Source: [Erwinia] mediterraneensis (GTDB lineage: Bacteria; Pseudomonadota; Gammaproteobacteria; Enterobacterales; Enterobacteriaceae). From it: 64,000 nucleotides of DNA. Both the position numbers and the translations under genes were made by a program. This document shows, piece after piece, positions 49,651-59,463 of the stretch (its first letter is position 1; every line of letters begins with the position of its first letter). The stretch spans positions 3,668,013-3,732,012 of the forward strand of contig NZ_LR026978.1 of assembly GCF_900604315.1 (NCBI RefSeq). Direction: 5' to 3'. The notes under the pieces were generated by a model. That model did not search any database, was not told the origin of the DNA, and saw nothing but the letters and a program-made list of their open reading frames with translations.

Positions 49651-51684
49651 TTACGCTGCGGCCCCGGCCACACGTTTTTCACGGTTTAGCGATTGCAGTG
49701 CAGAGACATCGACAATCAGCGCTACGCTGCCATCGCCAAGGATGGTGGCGGCTGAAATACCCGGCACTTTACGGTAGTTGCTTTCCAGATTTTTCACGAC
49801 GACCTGGTGTTGGCCAATCAGCTGATCCACCAGCAGCGCATAGCGCTTACCGGCACTCTGCAGAATGACCACAATGCCCTGCGTGGCTTCAGTTTTCGCG
49901 CCCTGCACGTCAAAGACGTTCCACAGTTCGACCAGCGGCAGATATTCGCCGCGTACTTCCAGCACACATTCGCCGCCAGCCAGCGGTTTTAACTCTTCGG
50001 CGCGCGGCTGGAGCGACTCCATTACTGCATTCAGCGGCAGGATAAAGACTTCGTCCGCGACCCGTACTGACATGCCGTCGAGAATAGCCAGCGTCAGCGG
50101 CAGCAGGATGCGAATGGTGGTGCCTTTGCCCTGCTTCGAGGCGATCTCGACGTGGCCGCCCATTTCCTGGATGTTACGTTTCACTACATCCATACCGACG
50201 CCGCGTCCGGAGACATCCGTCACCTGCTCCGCCGTAGAGAAGCCCGGGGCGAAGATCAGCATGCCTACTTCTTCGTCGCTCATATTCTCGCTGACCGGCA
50301 GGCCGGAAGAGAGCGCTTTCGCCAGGATACGTTCGCGATTCAGGCCTGCGCCATCATCGCTGACTTCGATACAGATGTTGCCGCCCTGATGTTCCGCAGA
50401 CAGCGTCAGGTTGCCGGTCGCCACTTTGCCTGCAGCCAGGCGTTTTTCCGGCGATTCAATCCCGTGATCCAGGCTGTTACGCACCAGGTGGGTTAACGGA
50501 TCGATAATGCGTTCAATCAGGCTCTTATCCAGTTCCGTGGAGCTGCCCAACAGGGTCAGTTCCACTTCTTTACCGAGCTTGCTGGCCAGATCGCGCACCA
50601 GACGCGGGAAGCGACTGAAGACATATTCCATCGGCATCATACGGATGGACATCACCGATTCCTGCAGATCGCGCGCGTTACGCTCCAGCTGCCCCATGCT
50701 GTTCAGCAGATCGCCGTGCACCACCGGATCGAGCGCGCCAGAACGCTGCGCCAGCATCGACTGGGTGATCACCAGCTCGCCTACCAGGTTAATCAGCTGG
50801 TCAACTTTCTCTACCGCCACGCGGATACTGCTTGACTCGTTGCTTTTGGCTGGCGCCGCGGCACGCTTGACTTCGCGCTTCACGGCCGGGGTGATATCGG
50901 TCACGGTGGCGCTCTGTGCTGCCGGCTCTGTGCTCGCCGCTTCAGCGGGGGCCGCGGCGGCGGCAGGCGCTGCGGGCGCTGCGTCAATGGCAGGCGCAGG
51001 TGCGGCTTCACTGGCATCGGGGAAGCGAATCTGCGCTTCCTCGATGACAAAGCAGAGTACCGCGACGATATCCTCTTTGCTGACACCTTCGATCCTGGCT
51101 TCCAGCGCATTTGGGCCTTTCTGCACGCCGCTGAGCTGGCCCAGATTGCCCAACTCTTCCAGCATCAGATCAACCTCTTTTTCTTTCAGATCGACCAGCT
51201 GGATACGTAAGCCTTTACCGGCTTCCGCAACGGGCACCGGCGCGCTGACGGCGGCCGGTGCGGAAACCGCCGGTGCGTCAACAGGTAAGCCTTTGGCTTC
51301 TAAAGCCAGCTGCCGCAGGGCCTCGCAGATATAGTTAAAGTTTTCTGCGTTCGGCTCTTGCGCAGTTTTATAAGCATCGAGCTGTTCCTGCATAATATCT
51401 TTGGTTTCCAAAAACAGGTTGATGATGTCGGTGCTGAGCTGCATCTCGCCGCGGCGAGCACCATCCAGAATGTTCTCCAGGATATGGGTTGTTTCCTGTA
51501 AGACGGTAAAGCCGAAAGTCCCCGCCCCGCCCTTAATGGAATGGGCGGCGCGGAAAATGGCATTAAGCTGTTCGGCATCGGGCTCCTGGGGATCCAGTCC
51601 CAACAGGTGTTGCTCCATGTCCGCTAACAGCTCATCGGCCTCGTCAAAAAACGTCTGGTAAAAATCGCTGATGTCCATGCTCAC
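49651..51684 (-). CDS. cheA: Chemotaxis histidine kinase CheA
   Basis: The 677-residue kinase has P1 with phospho-His48 ([14 protein letters not shown]), a P2 CheY-binding domain, an unusually long Ala/Pro-rich linker (about residues 225-270), P3 dimerisation, P4 ATPase ([35 protein letters not shown]) and P5 CheW-like domain. It is somewhat longer than the 654-residue E. coli CheA because of the linker. It starts with GTG 51684, as in E. coli, 4 nt after motB. The internal start used for the short form in E. coli lies in a conserved segment ([12 protein letters not shown]). Confidence 0.97.
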   Translation of the reverse strand: MSMDISDFYQTFFDEADELLADMEQHLLGLDPQEPDAEQLNAIFRAAHSIKGGAGTFGFTVLQETTHILENILDGARRGEMQLSTDIINLFLETKDIMQEQLDAYKTAQEPNAENFNYICEALRQLALEAKGLPVDAPAVSAPAAVSAPVPVAEAGKGLRIQLVDLKEKEVDLMLEELGNLGQLSGVQKGPNALEARIEGVSKEDIVAVLCFVIEEAQIRFPDASEAAPAPAIDAAPAAPAAAAAPAEAASTEPAAQSATVTDITPAVKREVKRAAAPAKSNESSSIRVAVEKVDQLINLVGELVITQSMLAQRSGALDPVVHGDLLNSMGQLERNARDLQESVMSIRMMPMEYVFSRFPRLVRDLASKLGKEVELTLLGSSTELDKSLIERIIDPLTHLVRNSLDHGIESPEKRLAAGKVATGNLTLSAEHQGGNICIEVSDDGAGLNRERILAKALSSGLPVSENMSDEEVGMLIFAPGFSTAEQVTDVSGRGVGMDVVKRNIQEMGGHVEIASKQGKGTTIRILLPLTLAILDGMSVRVADEVFILPLNAVMESLQPRAEELKPLAGGECVLEVRGEYLPLVELWNVFDVQGAKTEATQGIVVILQSAGKRYALLVDQLIGQHQVVVKNLESNYRKVPGISAATILGDGSVALIVDVSALQSLNREKRVAGAAA

Positions 51685-51688
51685 GGGA

Positions 51689-52633
51689 TCACCTCTGCTG
51701 TGAGGAGTGGTCGTTGGTCACTGCGCTATCCCCTGGTGGGGTGGGTGCAGTAATTTGTTGAATCGTCGCCGGTTCGACAACCTGTACGGCGTCATTCTCG
51801 GCATTCTCTTTTTTAATGGCCTCTTCGGTGTCATGATTCAGCACCAACAGGCTAATACGACGGTTAACCGCGTCATTACCGCCACGGTTTTTCAACTTCA
51901 TGGTGTCGGCCATGCCAACCACACGCAGTATCTTGTTGCCCTCCAGCCCACCGATTACCAGCTCACGCCGTGAGGCGTTGGCACGATCGGCTGACAGCTC
52001 CCAGTTGCTGTAGCCGCGATCGCCACCTGCATACTGAAAATCATCGGTATGGCCCGCCAGGCTGATTCTGTTAGGAATGTTATTCAGAATCGGCGCAATG
52101 GCGCGCAGGATATCGCGCATATAAGGCTCGACCTCGGCGCTACCGGTTTTGAACATCGGGCGGTTCTGGCTGTCGATAATCTGAATACGCAGCCCCTCTT
52201 CCACCATGTTAATAATCAGGTGCGGGCGCAGCGTTTTCAGGCGCGGATCGGATTCAATCAGCTGGTCCAGATTCTCGCGCAAACGGTTCAGACGAATATC
52301 GTCCAGCTGACGCTGGGGATCATGCATCTCAATCGCTTTATTCACTTCTCCCTTTTTCTGCGTGGGGTCGTCACCGCCCCCCGGAATCGGGCTGTCGCTG
52401 TCGCTGCTGCGCGCGCCGCCGGTCAGCGCAACCTTAAGCGGCGTTTTAAAGTAATCGGCAATCTGCACCAGTTCCTGAGGGTTAGCGACGGAAATCAGCC
52501 ACATCACCATAAAAAACGCCATCATGGCCGTCATAAAGTCGGCATAGGCGATTTTCCACGAGCCGTGACCGCCCTCATGCTTTTTCACCTTGCGCCGCTT
52601 GACCAGCACAATGGGCCGATTATCGTGCTTCAT
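51689..52633 (-). CDS. motB: Flagellar stator protein MotB
   Basis: The 314-residue protein has a single membrane helix carrying the proton-binding Asp32 ([18 protein letters not shown]) and a plug segment. Its periplasmic OmpA-like domain ([29 protein letters not shown]) anchors the stator to peptidoglycan. It overlaps motA by 4 nt. Confidence 0.97.
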   Translation of the reverse strand: MKHDNRPIVLVKRRKVKKHEGGHGSWKIAYADFMTAMMAFFMVMWLISVANPQELVQIADYFKTPLKVALTGGARSSDSDSPIPGGGDDPTQKKGEVNKAIEMHDPQRQLDDIRLNRLRENLDQLIESDPRLKTLRPHLIINMVEEGLRIQIIDSQNRPMFKTGSAEVEPYMRDILRAIAPILNNIPNRISLAGHTDDFQYAGGDRGYSNWELSADRANASRRELVIGGLEGNKILRVVGMADTMKLKNRGGNDAVNRRISLLVLNHDTEEAIKKENAENDAVQVVEPATIQQITAPTPPGDSAVTNDHSSQQR

Positions 52634-53517
52634 GCATTCCCATCCGAAGTTTGCTTAGCCGGATTTTTGGCGTTACGTACATGCTCTTCCAGTTCTGTGA
52701 AGGATGGGCGTTCACTGGAATAAAGGGTCTTACGACCAAACTCGACGGCGATCTGCGGCGCATAGCCATTCAGACTGGAGAGCAGCGTGACTTTGATGCA
52801 CTGCATCATCTTGGTCGATTCGGCGCATTTCTGACGCAGCACCGAAGCCAGCGGAGAGACAAAGCCGTACGAAAGCAAAATACCAAGGAAAGTCCCCACC
52901 ATCGCATGGGCGATGAGTTCACCCAGTTCAGCCGCCGGACGATCCGCCGACGCCAGCGCGTGCACCACGCCCATTACCGCCGCGACAATACCGAAAGCGG
53001 GTAACGCGTCACCTACCGCCGCTAAACTTTGCGCTGGTACTTCGCACTCATGTTCGTAAGTCTCGATCTCTTCATCCATCAACGCTTCAATTTCAAAAGC
53101 GTTCATATTTCCGCTGATCATCAGACGCAGATAGTCAGTAATAAAATCGACCAGCTTTATATCGGCAAGAATACGCGGGTAATTAGCGAAAATTTCACTT
53201 TCGTTAGGCTCTTCGATATCGCGTTCAAGGGATAACATCCCTTGCTGACGCGATTTGGCCATCAGGCGATAGAGCAGCGCCATTAAATCCATGTAAACCG
53301 CTTTATTATATTTTGAACCGCGCATCAGCAGCGGCAGCGCTTTTAAGGTCTTTTTAATGGCTTTACCATTATTTCCCACCAAAAAGGCACCGACTCCCGC
53401 CCCGCCAATGATCAATAATTCCGATGGCTGGTAAAGCGCCCCCATGTGGCCGCCAACCATCATATAGCCGCCCAACACGGAACCAACGACTATGATATAA
53501 CCTAATATAATCAGCAC
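52630..53517 (-). CDS. motA: Flagellar stator protein MotA
   Basis: The 295-residue protein has four membrane segments and a cytoplasmic loop with the rotor-contacting charges ([19 protein letters not shown]). [16 protein letters not shown] and [12 protein letters not shown] form the proton-channel helices. It starts with GTG 53517 (AAGGAT upstream), as in E. coli. No convincing FliA promoter is visible in the 130 bp upstream, unlike the two receptor genes. Confidence 0.97.
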   Translation of the reverse strand: MLIILGYIIVVGSVLGGYMMVGGHMGALYQPSELLIIGGAGVGAFLVGNNGKAIKKTLKALPLLMRGSKYNKAVYMDLMALLYRLMAKSRQQGMLSLERDIEEPNESEIFANYPRILADIKLVDFITDYLRLMISGNMNAFEIEALMDEEIETYEHECEVPAQSLAAVGDALPAFGIVAAVMGVVHALASADRPAAELGELIAHAMVGTFLGILLSYGFVSPLASVLRQKCAESTKMMQCIKVTLLSSLNGYAPQIAVEFGRKTLYSSERPSFTELEEHVRNAKNPAKQTSDGNA

Positions 53518-53592
53518 ACTAAATCCTTACGTCCGTAACGTGTGGGTGGAAGTTAAGCCAGAAGCCGCAGGTGTTATTCCCAAACGCGAGGC

Positions 53593-53620
53593 AAAAAAAA
53601 GCAGCGGTATCAACCGCTGC
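53593..53620 (-). terminator. Rho-independent terminator of flhDC
   Basis: An 8-bp stem (GCAGCGGT / ACCGCTGC, 4-nt loop) is followed on the minus strand by eight T residues, 27 nt past the flhC stop. Confidence 0.92.
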
Positions 53621-53647
53621 TGGATGTCTTCCACGTTGCGAACAAAC

Positions 53648-54226
53648 TTAAACGGCGTGTTTAACCTGTTCATCCAGCAGTTGTGGAGGGGTATCGGCAG
53701 AATCTGCAGAAAGTTTACGTCTTTTTACCGCTCGCGACGGCGGCTGGCACAGGCTGCAGACGAAACTGCCCACAGGCTGATGCGCATGGTTGATAAAACT
53801 TCCGCCGCAGCATTTGCAGTCGGCCAGCTCAAGCATGCCACTTTCTACAAAGCGCACCAGGGTCCAGGCGCGCGTCAGCGCCAGCAAAGGCCCTTCGTCC
53901 GATTGCGGACACTGCTCCAGATAGAGCCGGTAAGCTTTGATAACCGCATCCACGCCGCTGCTGAGCCGGGTTTTCAGCAAAAACTGCCAGGCGTTGCAGA
54001 ACATGGAGGCATGAATATTTTGTTCCCACGTCATAAACCAGTCAGTGGAGAACGGCAGCATGCCTTTAGGAGGAGGACTGCCACGTAACTCTTTGTAAAG
54101 CTTGATCAAGCGACCACGGCTAAGCTGGGTTTCACTCTCCAGCATCTGTAACCGCGCGCCAAGCGAAATCAGTTCCATCGCCAGCTGAATATCACGAGCT
54201 TCCTGAACGATGCTTTTTTCGCTCAT
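53648..54226 (-). CDS. flhC: Flagellar master regulator subunit FlhC
   Basis: The 192-residue zinc-binding partner of FlhD activates class II flagellar genes as FlhD4C2. The zinc site is visible as CKCC (about residues 137-140) and CSLC near residue 160. It overlaps flhD by one base (TAATG). Confidence 0.97.
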   Translation of the reverse strand: MSEKSIVQEARDIQLAMELISLGARLQMLESETQLSRGRLIKLYKELRGSPPPKGMLPFSTDWFMTWEQNIHASMFCNAWQFLLKTRLSSGVDAVIKAYRLYLEQCPQSDEGPLLALTRAWTLVRFVESGMLELADCKCCGGSFINHAHQPVGSFVCSLCQPPSRAVKRRKLSADSADTPPQLLDEQVKHAV

Positions 54227-54576
54227 TACACTGCCCTCTTCTTCGCTGCGGCTTCCTGCTGAGAAGCGTTACGCAGTAAACGACTGGACAGTAAAATTCC
54301 GGTATGAATTTGCTGCAGTTCGTCCACGCGTGATTCCTGCGTCAGGCGGTTAATATGGTTGTGATCGGTAAAGCGAAACTGGCAAACCAGCTGATTAGTT
54401 TCAGCTAACTTAACCATTTCTGGCAAAGTTAATTGGGATAACGCATCTGCCATTGGCTCATCAATCCCTAAACGAAACATTGCTGATGCTTTTTCCTGAT
54501 TTATTAAGCGTTGCGCAAGCAACAAATATGACAGATTGATATCATAAATATGTTTTAGTAATTCTGATGTACCCAT
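54226..54576 (-). CDS. flhD: Flagellar master regulator subunit FlhD
   Basis: The 116-residue protein matches E. coli FlhD throughout ([59 protein letters not shown]). AGGATGG precedes the ATG. A long upstream region carries recognisable CRP and RcsAB sites, so carbon status and envelope stress probably set motility. Confidence 0.97.
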   Translation of the reverse strand: MGTSELLKHIYDINLSYLLLAQRLINQEKASAMFRLGIDEPMADALSQLTLPEMVKLAETNQLVCQFRFTDHNHINRLTQESRVDELQQIHTGILLSSRLLRNASQQEAAAKKRAV

Positions 54577-54803
54577 TTTTCCATCCTGATAGATGCTACA
54601 TAAAGCTACCGCGAATAAATTATTTCGCGTATGAATTTGCTGGTTGGTAAATCTAAAGATGGCAAAAATAATCAGGCAAAAGCCAAACGTTTACTGAAAG
54701 CTGTTTATTTTCCCGGTGGGAAAAATAGTCAGTTGTAGTCATAACCCCAGGCCAATCTTTTCTTGAGTCGTAACCATCTTCCGTGACGTCTGCTTACAAG
54801 TTT

Positions 54804-54817
54804 TAAGACTAATCCGA
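54804..54817. promoter_or_regulatory. RcsAB box at the flhDC start site
   Basis: TAAGACTAATCCGA matches the RcsAB consensus (TAAGAATAATCCTA) at 12 of 14 positions. Relative to the start site inferred from the CRP site it would cover about +4 to +17, the location known for E. coli flhDC repression by RcsB. Confidence 0.75.
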
Positions 54818-54827
54818 AAACAAGGCA

Positions 54828-54856
54828 AATCTATCCGTTCTGATTTGCACATACAA
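54828..54856 (-). promoter_or_regulatory. Inferred flhDC core promoter
   Basis: On the minus strand TAGATT (54833-54828) and TTGTAT (54856-54851), 17 bp apart, fit a weak activator-dependent promoter. They give a start near 54821, about 72 bp from the CRP-site centre and about 245 nt before the flhD ATG. Confidence 0.55.
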
Positions 54857-54884
54857 CGACACCAGCATGAAATTTTAGATAAAG

Positions 54885-54900
54885 TGTGATGCAGATCACA
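54885..54900. promoter_or_regulatory. CRP site of flhDC
   Basis: TGTGATGCAGATCACA is an exact TGTGA-N6-TCACA, with symmetry extending to AAG...CTT. In E. coli flhDC a CRP site is centred near -71.5. The rest of the 964-bp region up to otsA (54901-55540) holds no gene I can support. Confidence 0.9.
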
Positions 54901-55457
54901 CTTTTGGGCGGATTATTTTTCATAAAGCTTCAGAAACGCTTTCCTGTTGTCTTTTTCATCACTAAAAACCTTTTGTCTCGCTAATCTTTTTTTCTAAAAC
55001 AGGTTATCTGGATGTTAATTCAGCGCAGCGAAACGGGTTAAGGCCTTTCCGCTGCCTGATTGTCATTATCACCATACACTCAACCAATAATTGGCATTTA
55101 TGCAGAGTTAACCCCTGTTTATGCAGGCAGATATTAACTTTGAAATTAATCACTTAACTAAATTACCTCTCTGCATTGTCAACGAAAAGGCAAATTTTTG
55201 TAAAAGTCATTAGCATCTATTCTGAAAACTGATGATAAAAAACGGCGCTTAAGGCTGCATTCTGAAACAAGAACGCAACAACCAATTAGTTAAGAGATAC
55301 GGATGAATAGGTGCACTGAGTGTTCGCCACAACAAAAGTATTGCCACTAAGGCACTGGCATAACGCGCATGAGAGAAAGCAGATAAAGCGGCTGCCGCAG
55401 GAAAGAGAAGGGAAATCGATTAAAATCAGGATATCAGGAGGACACAGAAGCAAAATC

Positions 55458-55488
55458 GGGTTTCTGCGCCCTGCTGGCGTAGAAACCC
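55458..55488 (-). terminator. Hairpin downstream of otsA
   Basis: GGGTTTCTGCGCC and GGCGTAGAAACCC pair at 12 of 13 positions around a 5-nt loop, about 50 nt past the otsA stop. On the minus strand it is followed by GATTTTGCTT, a modest T-tract. Confidence 0.6.
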
Positions 55489-55540
55489 AAAGCTTAATAC
55501 GATGATAAGTGCGGGCGCGCCAGGCGGCGCACCCGCAACG

Positions 55541-56983
55541 TCAGGCGAGTTTCGGGAAGGTAGCAATCTTGTTTTCAGTCTGGTGAGCATCGCTGCGCGC
55601 CGTCACCGCGCGCAGATCCTTCAGAAAATTCTCACGCCAGTGGTTGATATCATTCTTGCGTAACACATGCATCATATCGTTATAGCGAGAGATTCTTTCC
55701 GTGCGCGGCATGGTCAGCGCTTTATCCAGCGCAGCGGCCACTTCATCGCGATCGTACGGGTTGACGAGCAGCGCGGAAGTCAGCTCGTTAGCGGCACCAG
55801 CAAAGCGTGACAGGATCAGTACACCCGGATCGTCAGGGTCCTGCGCAGCCACATACTCTTTCGCCACCAGATTCATCCCGTCACGCAGCGGCGTAACCAG
55901 ACCGACGTCCGTTAAACGGAAAATTTTCATCAGTAAGCGGCGATCGAAATGCTGGTTAAGGTAATACAGCGGCGTCCAGCCCAGGGTGCCATATTTACCG
56001 TTAATACGTCCCGCTTCAGTTTCCAGCTGATGACGAATATCCTGATAAGCCTGCACATCGCCACGGGAAGTCGGCGCTATTTGCGAGTAGCGGATTTTTC
56101 CCCGATGCTGCGGATAATTTTCCAGCAGGGCTTCATAAGCGAGGAAGCGTTCCGGCAACCCTTTGGAATAGTCAAGACGCTCACAGGCAATAATATTCTT
56201 CGCATCGCCCAGTTCACGCTTCATCGCCGCCATTTTCGGCGGCAGCGGACCTTCCGCCATCTCTTTAATGCTGTCGGGTTCAATACCGATCGGATAGACC
56301 TCGGTCATAAAGCTGTTGCCGAAGGCCCGATGCTGTTTGCCCTCTTTGGTCTGCACCTGGGTCAGCTGGCTGAGACACTCCAGGAAGGCCTGGCGGTCAG
56401 ATTCGGTCTGAAAGCCCAACAGATCGTAGTCACACAGCATCTCCAGCAGTTCCTGATGCGGCGGCAGCGCATTGAAAATCTCCGGCGTCGGGAAAGGAAT
56501 ATGCAGGAAGAAACCGATACGGTTGGTCACGCCGAGATTGCGCAGCGCGGCGGCAAACGGCAGCAGATGATAATCGTGAATCCAGAGAATATCGTCCGGT
56601 TCGATAAGCGGCTGCAGTCGCTTCGCCAGTTCTTCATTCACATGGCAATAGCCATCCCAGGCTTCACGCTGGAACTGAACAAGATCGAGGCGATAGTGAA
56701 AGGCGGGCCAGATGACGGTATTGGAAAACTGACAGTAATAGAGATCGTAATCATTCTGACTCAGCGGAAACGAGGCGTAGGTAATGCCATCATGCTCCAT
56801 GCGGGATAGGGTAGCGTTTTCATCGTCATCTTCAGTAATTTCGCTTATCTCTCCATTCCAGCCAAACCACAATCCGCCGGTGGCTTGCAATGCGTCAAGA
56901 ATACCTACGGCAAGGCCGCCCGCACTGGTTTTTGAACCATCTGGAATAGCGATACGGTTAGATACGACCACTAAGCGACTCAT
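55541..56983 (-). CDS. otsA: Trehalose-6-phosphate synthase
   Basis: The 480-residue GT20 glycosyltransferase joins UDP-glucose and glucose-6-phosphate. VVVSNRIAIPDGSKTSAGGLAVG at the N-terminus, WIHDYHLLPFAAALR, GFFLHIPFPTPEIF, ERLDYSKGLPERFLAYEALL and RDGMNLVAKEYVAAQ form the active site. AAGGAGTC precedes the ATG. It overlaps the 3' end of otsB by 26 bp, as I recall from E. coli. Trehalose made here serves osmotic and desiccation tolerance. Confidence 0.96.
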   Translation of the reverse strand: MSRLVVVSNRIAIPDGSKTSAGGLAVGILDALQATGGLWFGWNGEISEITEDDDENATLSRMEHDGITYASFPLSQNDYDLYYCQFSNTVIWPAFHYRLDLVQFQREAWDGYCHVNEELAKRLQPLIEPDDILWIHDYHLLPFAAALRNLGVTNRIGFFLHIPFPTPEIFNALPPHQELLEMLCDYDLLGFQTESDRQAFLECLSQLTQVQTKEGKQHRAFGNSFMTEVYPIGIEPDSIKEMAEGPLPPKMAAMKRELGDAKNIIACERLDYSKGLPERFLAYEALLENYPQHRGKIRYSQIAPTSRGDVQAYQDIRHQLETEAGRINGKYGTLGWTPLYYLNQHFDRRLLMKIFRLTDVGLVTPLRDGMNLVAKEYVAAQDPDDPGVLILSRFAGAANELTSALLVNPYDRDEVAAALDKALTMPRTERISRYNDMMHVLRKNDINHWRENFLKDLRAVTARSDAHQTENKIATFPKLA

Positions 56984-57773
56984 AATCTTGACTCCTTAAC
57001 GACGTTGTCTTGTCTTTCTCTAATTGTAATAGTAATTGTTCAAGCCACTGATGGACCTCTTTTACCCCGTGCAGGCGGTAGCGGGCGTGACTTGAACCTT
57101 CTCCAACTTTTACGGAAATGCCTTGCATGGCATTCACAGCGAGAAATCCTTTTTCATCTGTAAGATCATCCCCAATAAAGACCGGGATTCGTCCGGTGAA
57201 TGGCGTTTCTTGCATAAAGGCACTGATTGCAGCACCTTTGTCGATTCCCTGCGGTTTAATCTCCACGACACATTTACCTGGCTGAAGCGCCAGCGCCGGA
57301 TAACGTGCTACGGCCTCTTCTGCCAGCTGCAGAATGGCCTGTTCATATTGCATGGCCCGGCGGTAGTGCAGCGCAAAAGCCATGCCTTTGACTTCAAGCT
57401 CTGTTCCTGGCCATTGATCCAGCGTGCTCTGCAGCTGATGCTGCAACGCCCGGGCGACATCCTCCGGCAAACTGACGCAATGCATTTCACCCTGCGCATC
57501 ACGGCGCTCCGCACCATGTACGCCGGCTGTCGGCAGCGTTAAAGGTGCGGCCAGTTGATCGAGTTGCGCAACAGGTCGGCCAGAAACCAGCGCCAGCGCA
57601 CCGTGACATAACTCAGCAAGACGCTGCAGATGCGAACATACCTCAGCGGGGATAGAGACGTCATCGGGACGCGGCTGCAGTGTCGCCAGTGTGCCGTCCA
57701 CATCAAAGAAGAAGGCATACAGGCCACCGCTCAGAGCGGGTAACATGCTGTTTTCATTGGCTGTCTGGGTCAC
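56958..57773 (-). CDS. otsB: Trehalose-6-phosphate phosphatase
   Basis: The 271-residue HAD phosphatase has motif I FFFDVDGTLATLQPRPD, motif II LVSGRP, and motif III/IV KPQGIDKGAAI and IGDDLTDEKGF. GTG 57773 is taken as the start, with AGGAG 7 nt upstream. An internal ATG at 57746 (MLPALSGGLY) is an alternative. It is first in the otsBA operon. Confidence 0.94.
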   Translation of the reverse strand: MTQTANENSMLPALSGGLYAFFFDVDGTLATLQPRPDDVSIPAEVCSHLQRLAELCHGALALVSGRPVAQLDQLAAPLTLPTAGVHGAERRDAQGEMHCVSLPEDVARALQHQLQSTLDQWPGTELEVKGMAFALHYRRAMQYEQAILQLAEEAVARYPALALQPGKCVVEIKPQGIDKGAAISAFMQETPFTGRIPVFIGDDLTDEKGFLAVNAMQGISVKVGEGSSHARYRLHGVKEVHQWLEQLLLQLEKDKTTSLRSQDYESLSGRI

Positions 57774-57882
57774 ACCTGTGCTCCTGTTTGCATGGTATTA
57801 CGCGATGCGCAACCTGACATATCGGGCTGGTACAGGCAGGCCAGGTTACGTACCTGAATTGCCATCGCGTGAGGAGTAACTG

Positions 57883-58050
57883 ATGCCACGGAGAGGTTAT
57901 GTGAGTCTGGAACAGGCAACGGCGGGCGTTGCGATGAACCTTACAGCGATGAGGTTTGAACTGACAGAGAGTATTTCAATGGGTAACGCTCCACAAACCA
58001 ATAAGTTATTGCTGACACATCAACCTGACTACGAACATCATCAGGCTTAA
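57883..58050 (+). CDS. Small ORF, 55 residues, unknown
   Basis: ATG 57883 lies 7-8 nt after a good GAGGAG and opens a 55-residue frame (MPRRGYVSLEQATAGVAMNL...PDYEHHQA). A short hairpin (TTTCTGG / CCAGAAA, 58063-58081) follows the stop. No hydrophobic segment or known motif is visible. It is the only candidate gene in the 488-bp otsB-to-flavin-reductase gap and could be spurious. Confidence 0.4.
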   Translation: MPRRGYVSLEQATAGVAMNLTAMRFELTESISMGNAPQTNKLLLTHQPDYEHHQA

Positions 58051-58261
58051 GTGTAGAAGGCATTTCTGGTTTTGCCAGAAAATAGCCGTCATCACTTGCT
58101 AAATGGAGATATTTGACTACTTTATCCGCGATTAGCCGCCCTGATACCCGCTTTATGCCGCAGCACTGCGCTGAAAAGGGCAGCGACGCTATGTTGTCGC
58201 CTCACGGCGATGGCGATACCGCTACACTTAAAGGCGAATTCCTGTACAAAGGAGTAACGCC

Positions 58262-58828
58262 ATGCGTCAACGCATCCACAAAGTCGATTTCCCGGTTGAG
58301 AAAGCGCGCAAATATCTGGAACCCGGCCCGGTGCTGCTGCTCAGTTCGCAGTTCGGGGCTCACAGCGACATTATGACGCTGGGGTGGCACACCATCCTCG
58401 AATATTCCCCGTCGCTGGTGGGTTGCATGATATCTGGCATGAATTTCAGCCACGAGCTGATCCGCAACAGCGGCCAGTGCGTGATCAATGTCCCCACGGT
58501 CGAACTGACCGATGCCGTGGTGGCGATCGGCAATAGCCACGGCGATAAGCTGGATAAGTTTGCCGCTTTTGATCTGACCGCCGAGCCCGCCAGCAAGGTC
58601 AACGCGCCGATGATTGGCGAATGTTTTGCCAGCTTTGAATGTCAGCTTTATGACGACTCGATGGTGGATACTTACAACCTGTTTATTTTTGAGATCGTCA
58701 AAGCGCATGTCGCCGCGCAGCCGGAGTTTCCTGTAACGCTGCACTATACCGGCGAAGGCCGTTTTACCGTGATGAGCGAGAAAGTGCTGGATCAGAGCCG
58801 GGCCTTTAAACCGGAGATGTTGATTTAA
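58262..58828 (+). CDS. Flavin reductase-like (FMN-binding split barrel) protein
   Basis: The 188-residue protein has the flavin-reductase fold: GPVLLLSSQFGAHSDIMTLGWHTILEYSPSLVGCMISGMNFSHELI and CVINVPTVELTDAVVAIGNSHGDKLDKF. Relatives bind FMN and often reduce it for a partner oxygenase, but no partner is encoded nearby. AAGGAG precedes the ATG. It runs in the same direction as msrA, 68 nt upstream. Confidence 0.8.
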   Translation: MRQRIHKVDFPVEKARKYLEPGPVLLLSSQFGAHSDIMTLGWHTILEYSPSLVGCMISGMNFSHELIRNSGQCVINVPTVELTDAVVAIGNSHGDKLDKFAAFDLTAEPASKVNAPMIGECFASFECQLYDDSMVDTYNLFIFEIVKAHVAAQPEFPVTLHYTGEGRFTVMSEKVLDQSRAFKPEMLI

Positions 58829-58896
58829 CGCTGGTTGAATTTGCTTTAGGCTGTCCCCACAGATAAAGCACGATACCTGAACGGGAGTAAATCATT

Positions 58897-59430
58897 ATGG
58901 CAATCGAATACGCAGTGATCGCGGGCGGCTGCTTCTGGTGTACGGAAGCAGTATTCAAGGACGTGATTGGCGTCGAATCGGTTGAGAGCGGCTATACTGG
59001 CGGGGAACGTCCGAACCCGACTTATGAACAAGTCTGTAGCGGCGCAACTGGCCATGCAGAGGCGATTCGCATTGGCTTCGATCCGGAGCAAGTCTCCTAT
59101 GGCGACTTGCTGGATATCAGCTTTGCGACGCACGATCCCACCCAGCTTAATCGTCAGGGCAATGATATCGGAACGCAGTATCGCTCCGCTATTTTCCCGG
59201 CTAATGCGCAGCAGGAAGCGGAAGCGCGCGCGGCAATCGCTCGTGCTCAGCAAGATCATCAGGAGCCTGTGGTAACAACCATCGAGCCTCTTAAAGCCTG
59301 GTATCCGGCGGAAAATTACCATCAGGATTACTGGGAAGGAGCCGGTCAGCGCAACGGCTACTGCCTGGCAGTGATTCCACCAAAACTGCAAAAGCTGCGA
59401 AAAAGCTTTGCTAACCGGGTGAAAAGTTAA
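58897..59430 (+). CDS. msrA: Peptide methionine sulfoxide reductase MsrA
   Basis: The 177-residue enzyme reduces methionine-S-sulfoxide. The catalytic motif [11 protein letters not shown] is near the N-terminus, followed by [26 protein letters not shown] and GTQYRSAIF. It is shorter than E. coli MsrA (about 212) and belongs to the short MsrA type. GGGAG precedes the ATG and a terminator follows. Confidence 0.9.
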   Translation: MAIEYAVIAGGCFWCTEAVFKDVIGVESVESGYTGGERPNPTYEQVCSGATGHAEAIRIGFDPEQVSYGDLLDISFATHDPTQLNRQGNDIGTQYRSAIFPANAQQEAEARAAIARAQQDHQEPVVTTIEPLKAWYPAENYHQDYWEGAGQRNGYCLAVIPPKLQKLRKSFANRVKS

Positions 59431-59436
59431 TTCAGC

Positions 59437-59460
59437 GGGCGGACCTCTGGTCCGCCCTTT
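59437..59460. terminator. Terminator between msrA and phoA
   Basis: A 9-bp GC stem (GGGCGGACC / GGTCCGCCC) with a TCT loop, followed by TTTCTGTT, lies between the convergent msrA and phoA stops. Confidence 0.8.
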
Positions 59461-59463
59461 CTG

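Noticed and set aside
50901-51334. Long open frames antisense to the cheA linker
   Set aside because: They are shadows created by the Ala/Pro-rich coding sequence of cheA.
55320-55505. 61-residue plus-strand ORF upstream of flhDC
   Set aside because: No good start signal and it overlaps the otsA-side hairpin; composition looks random.
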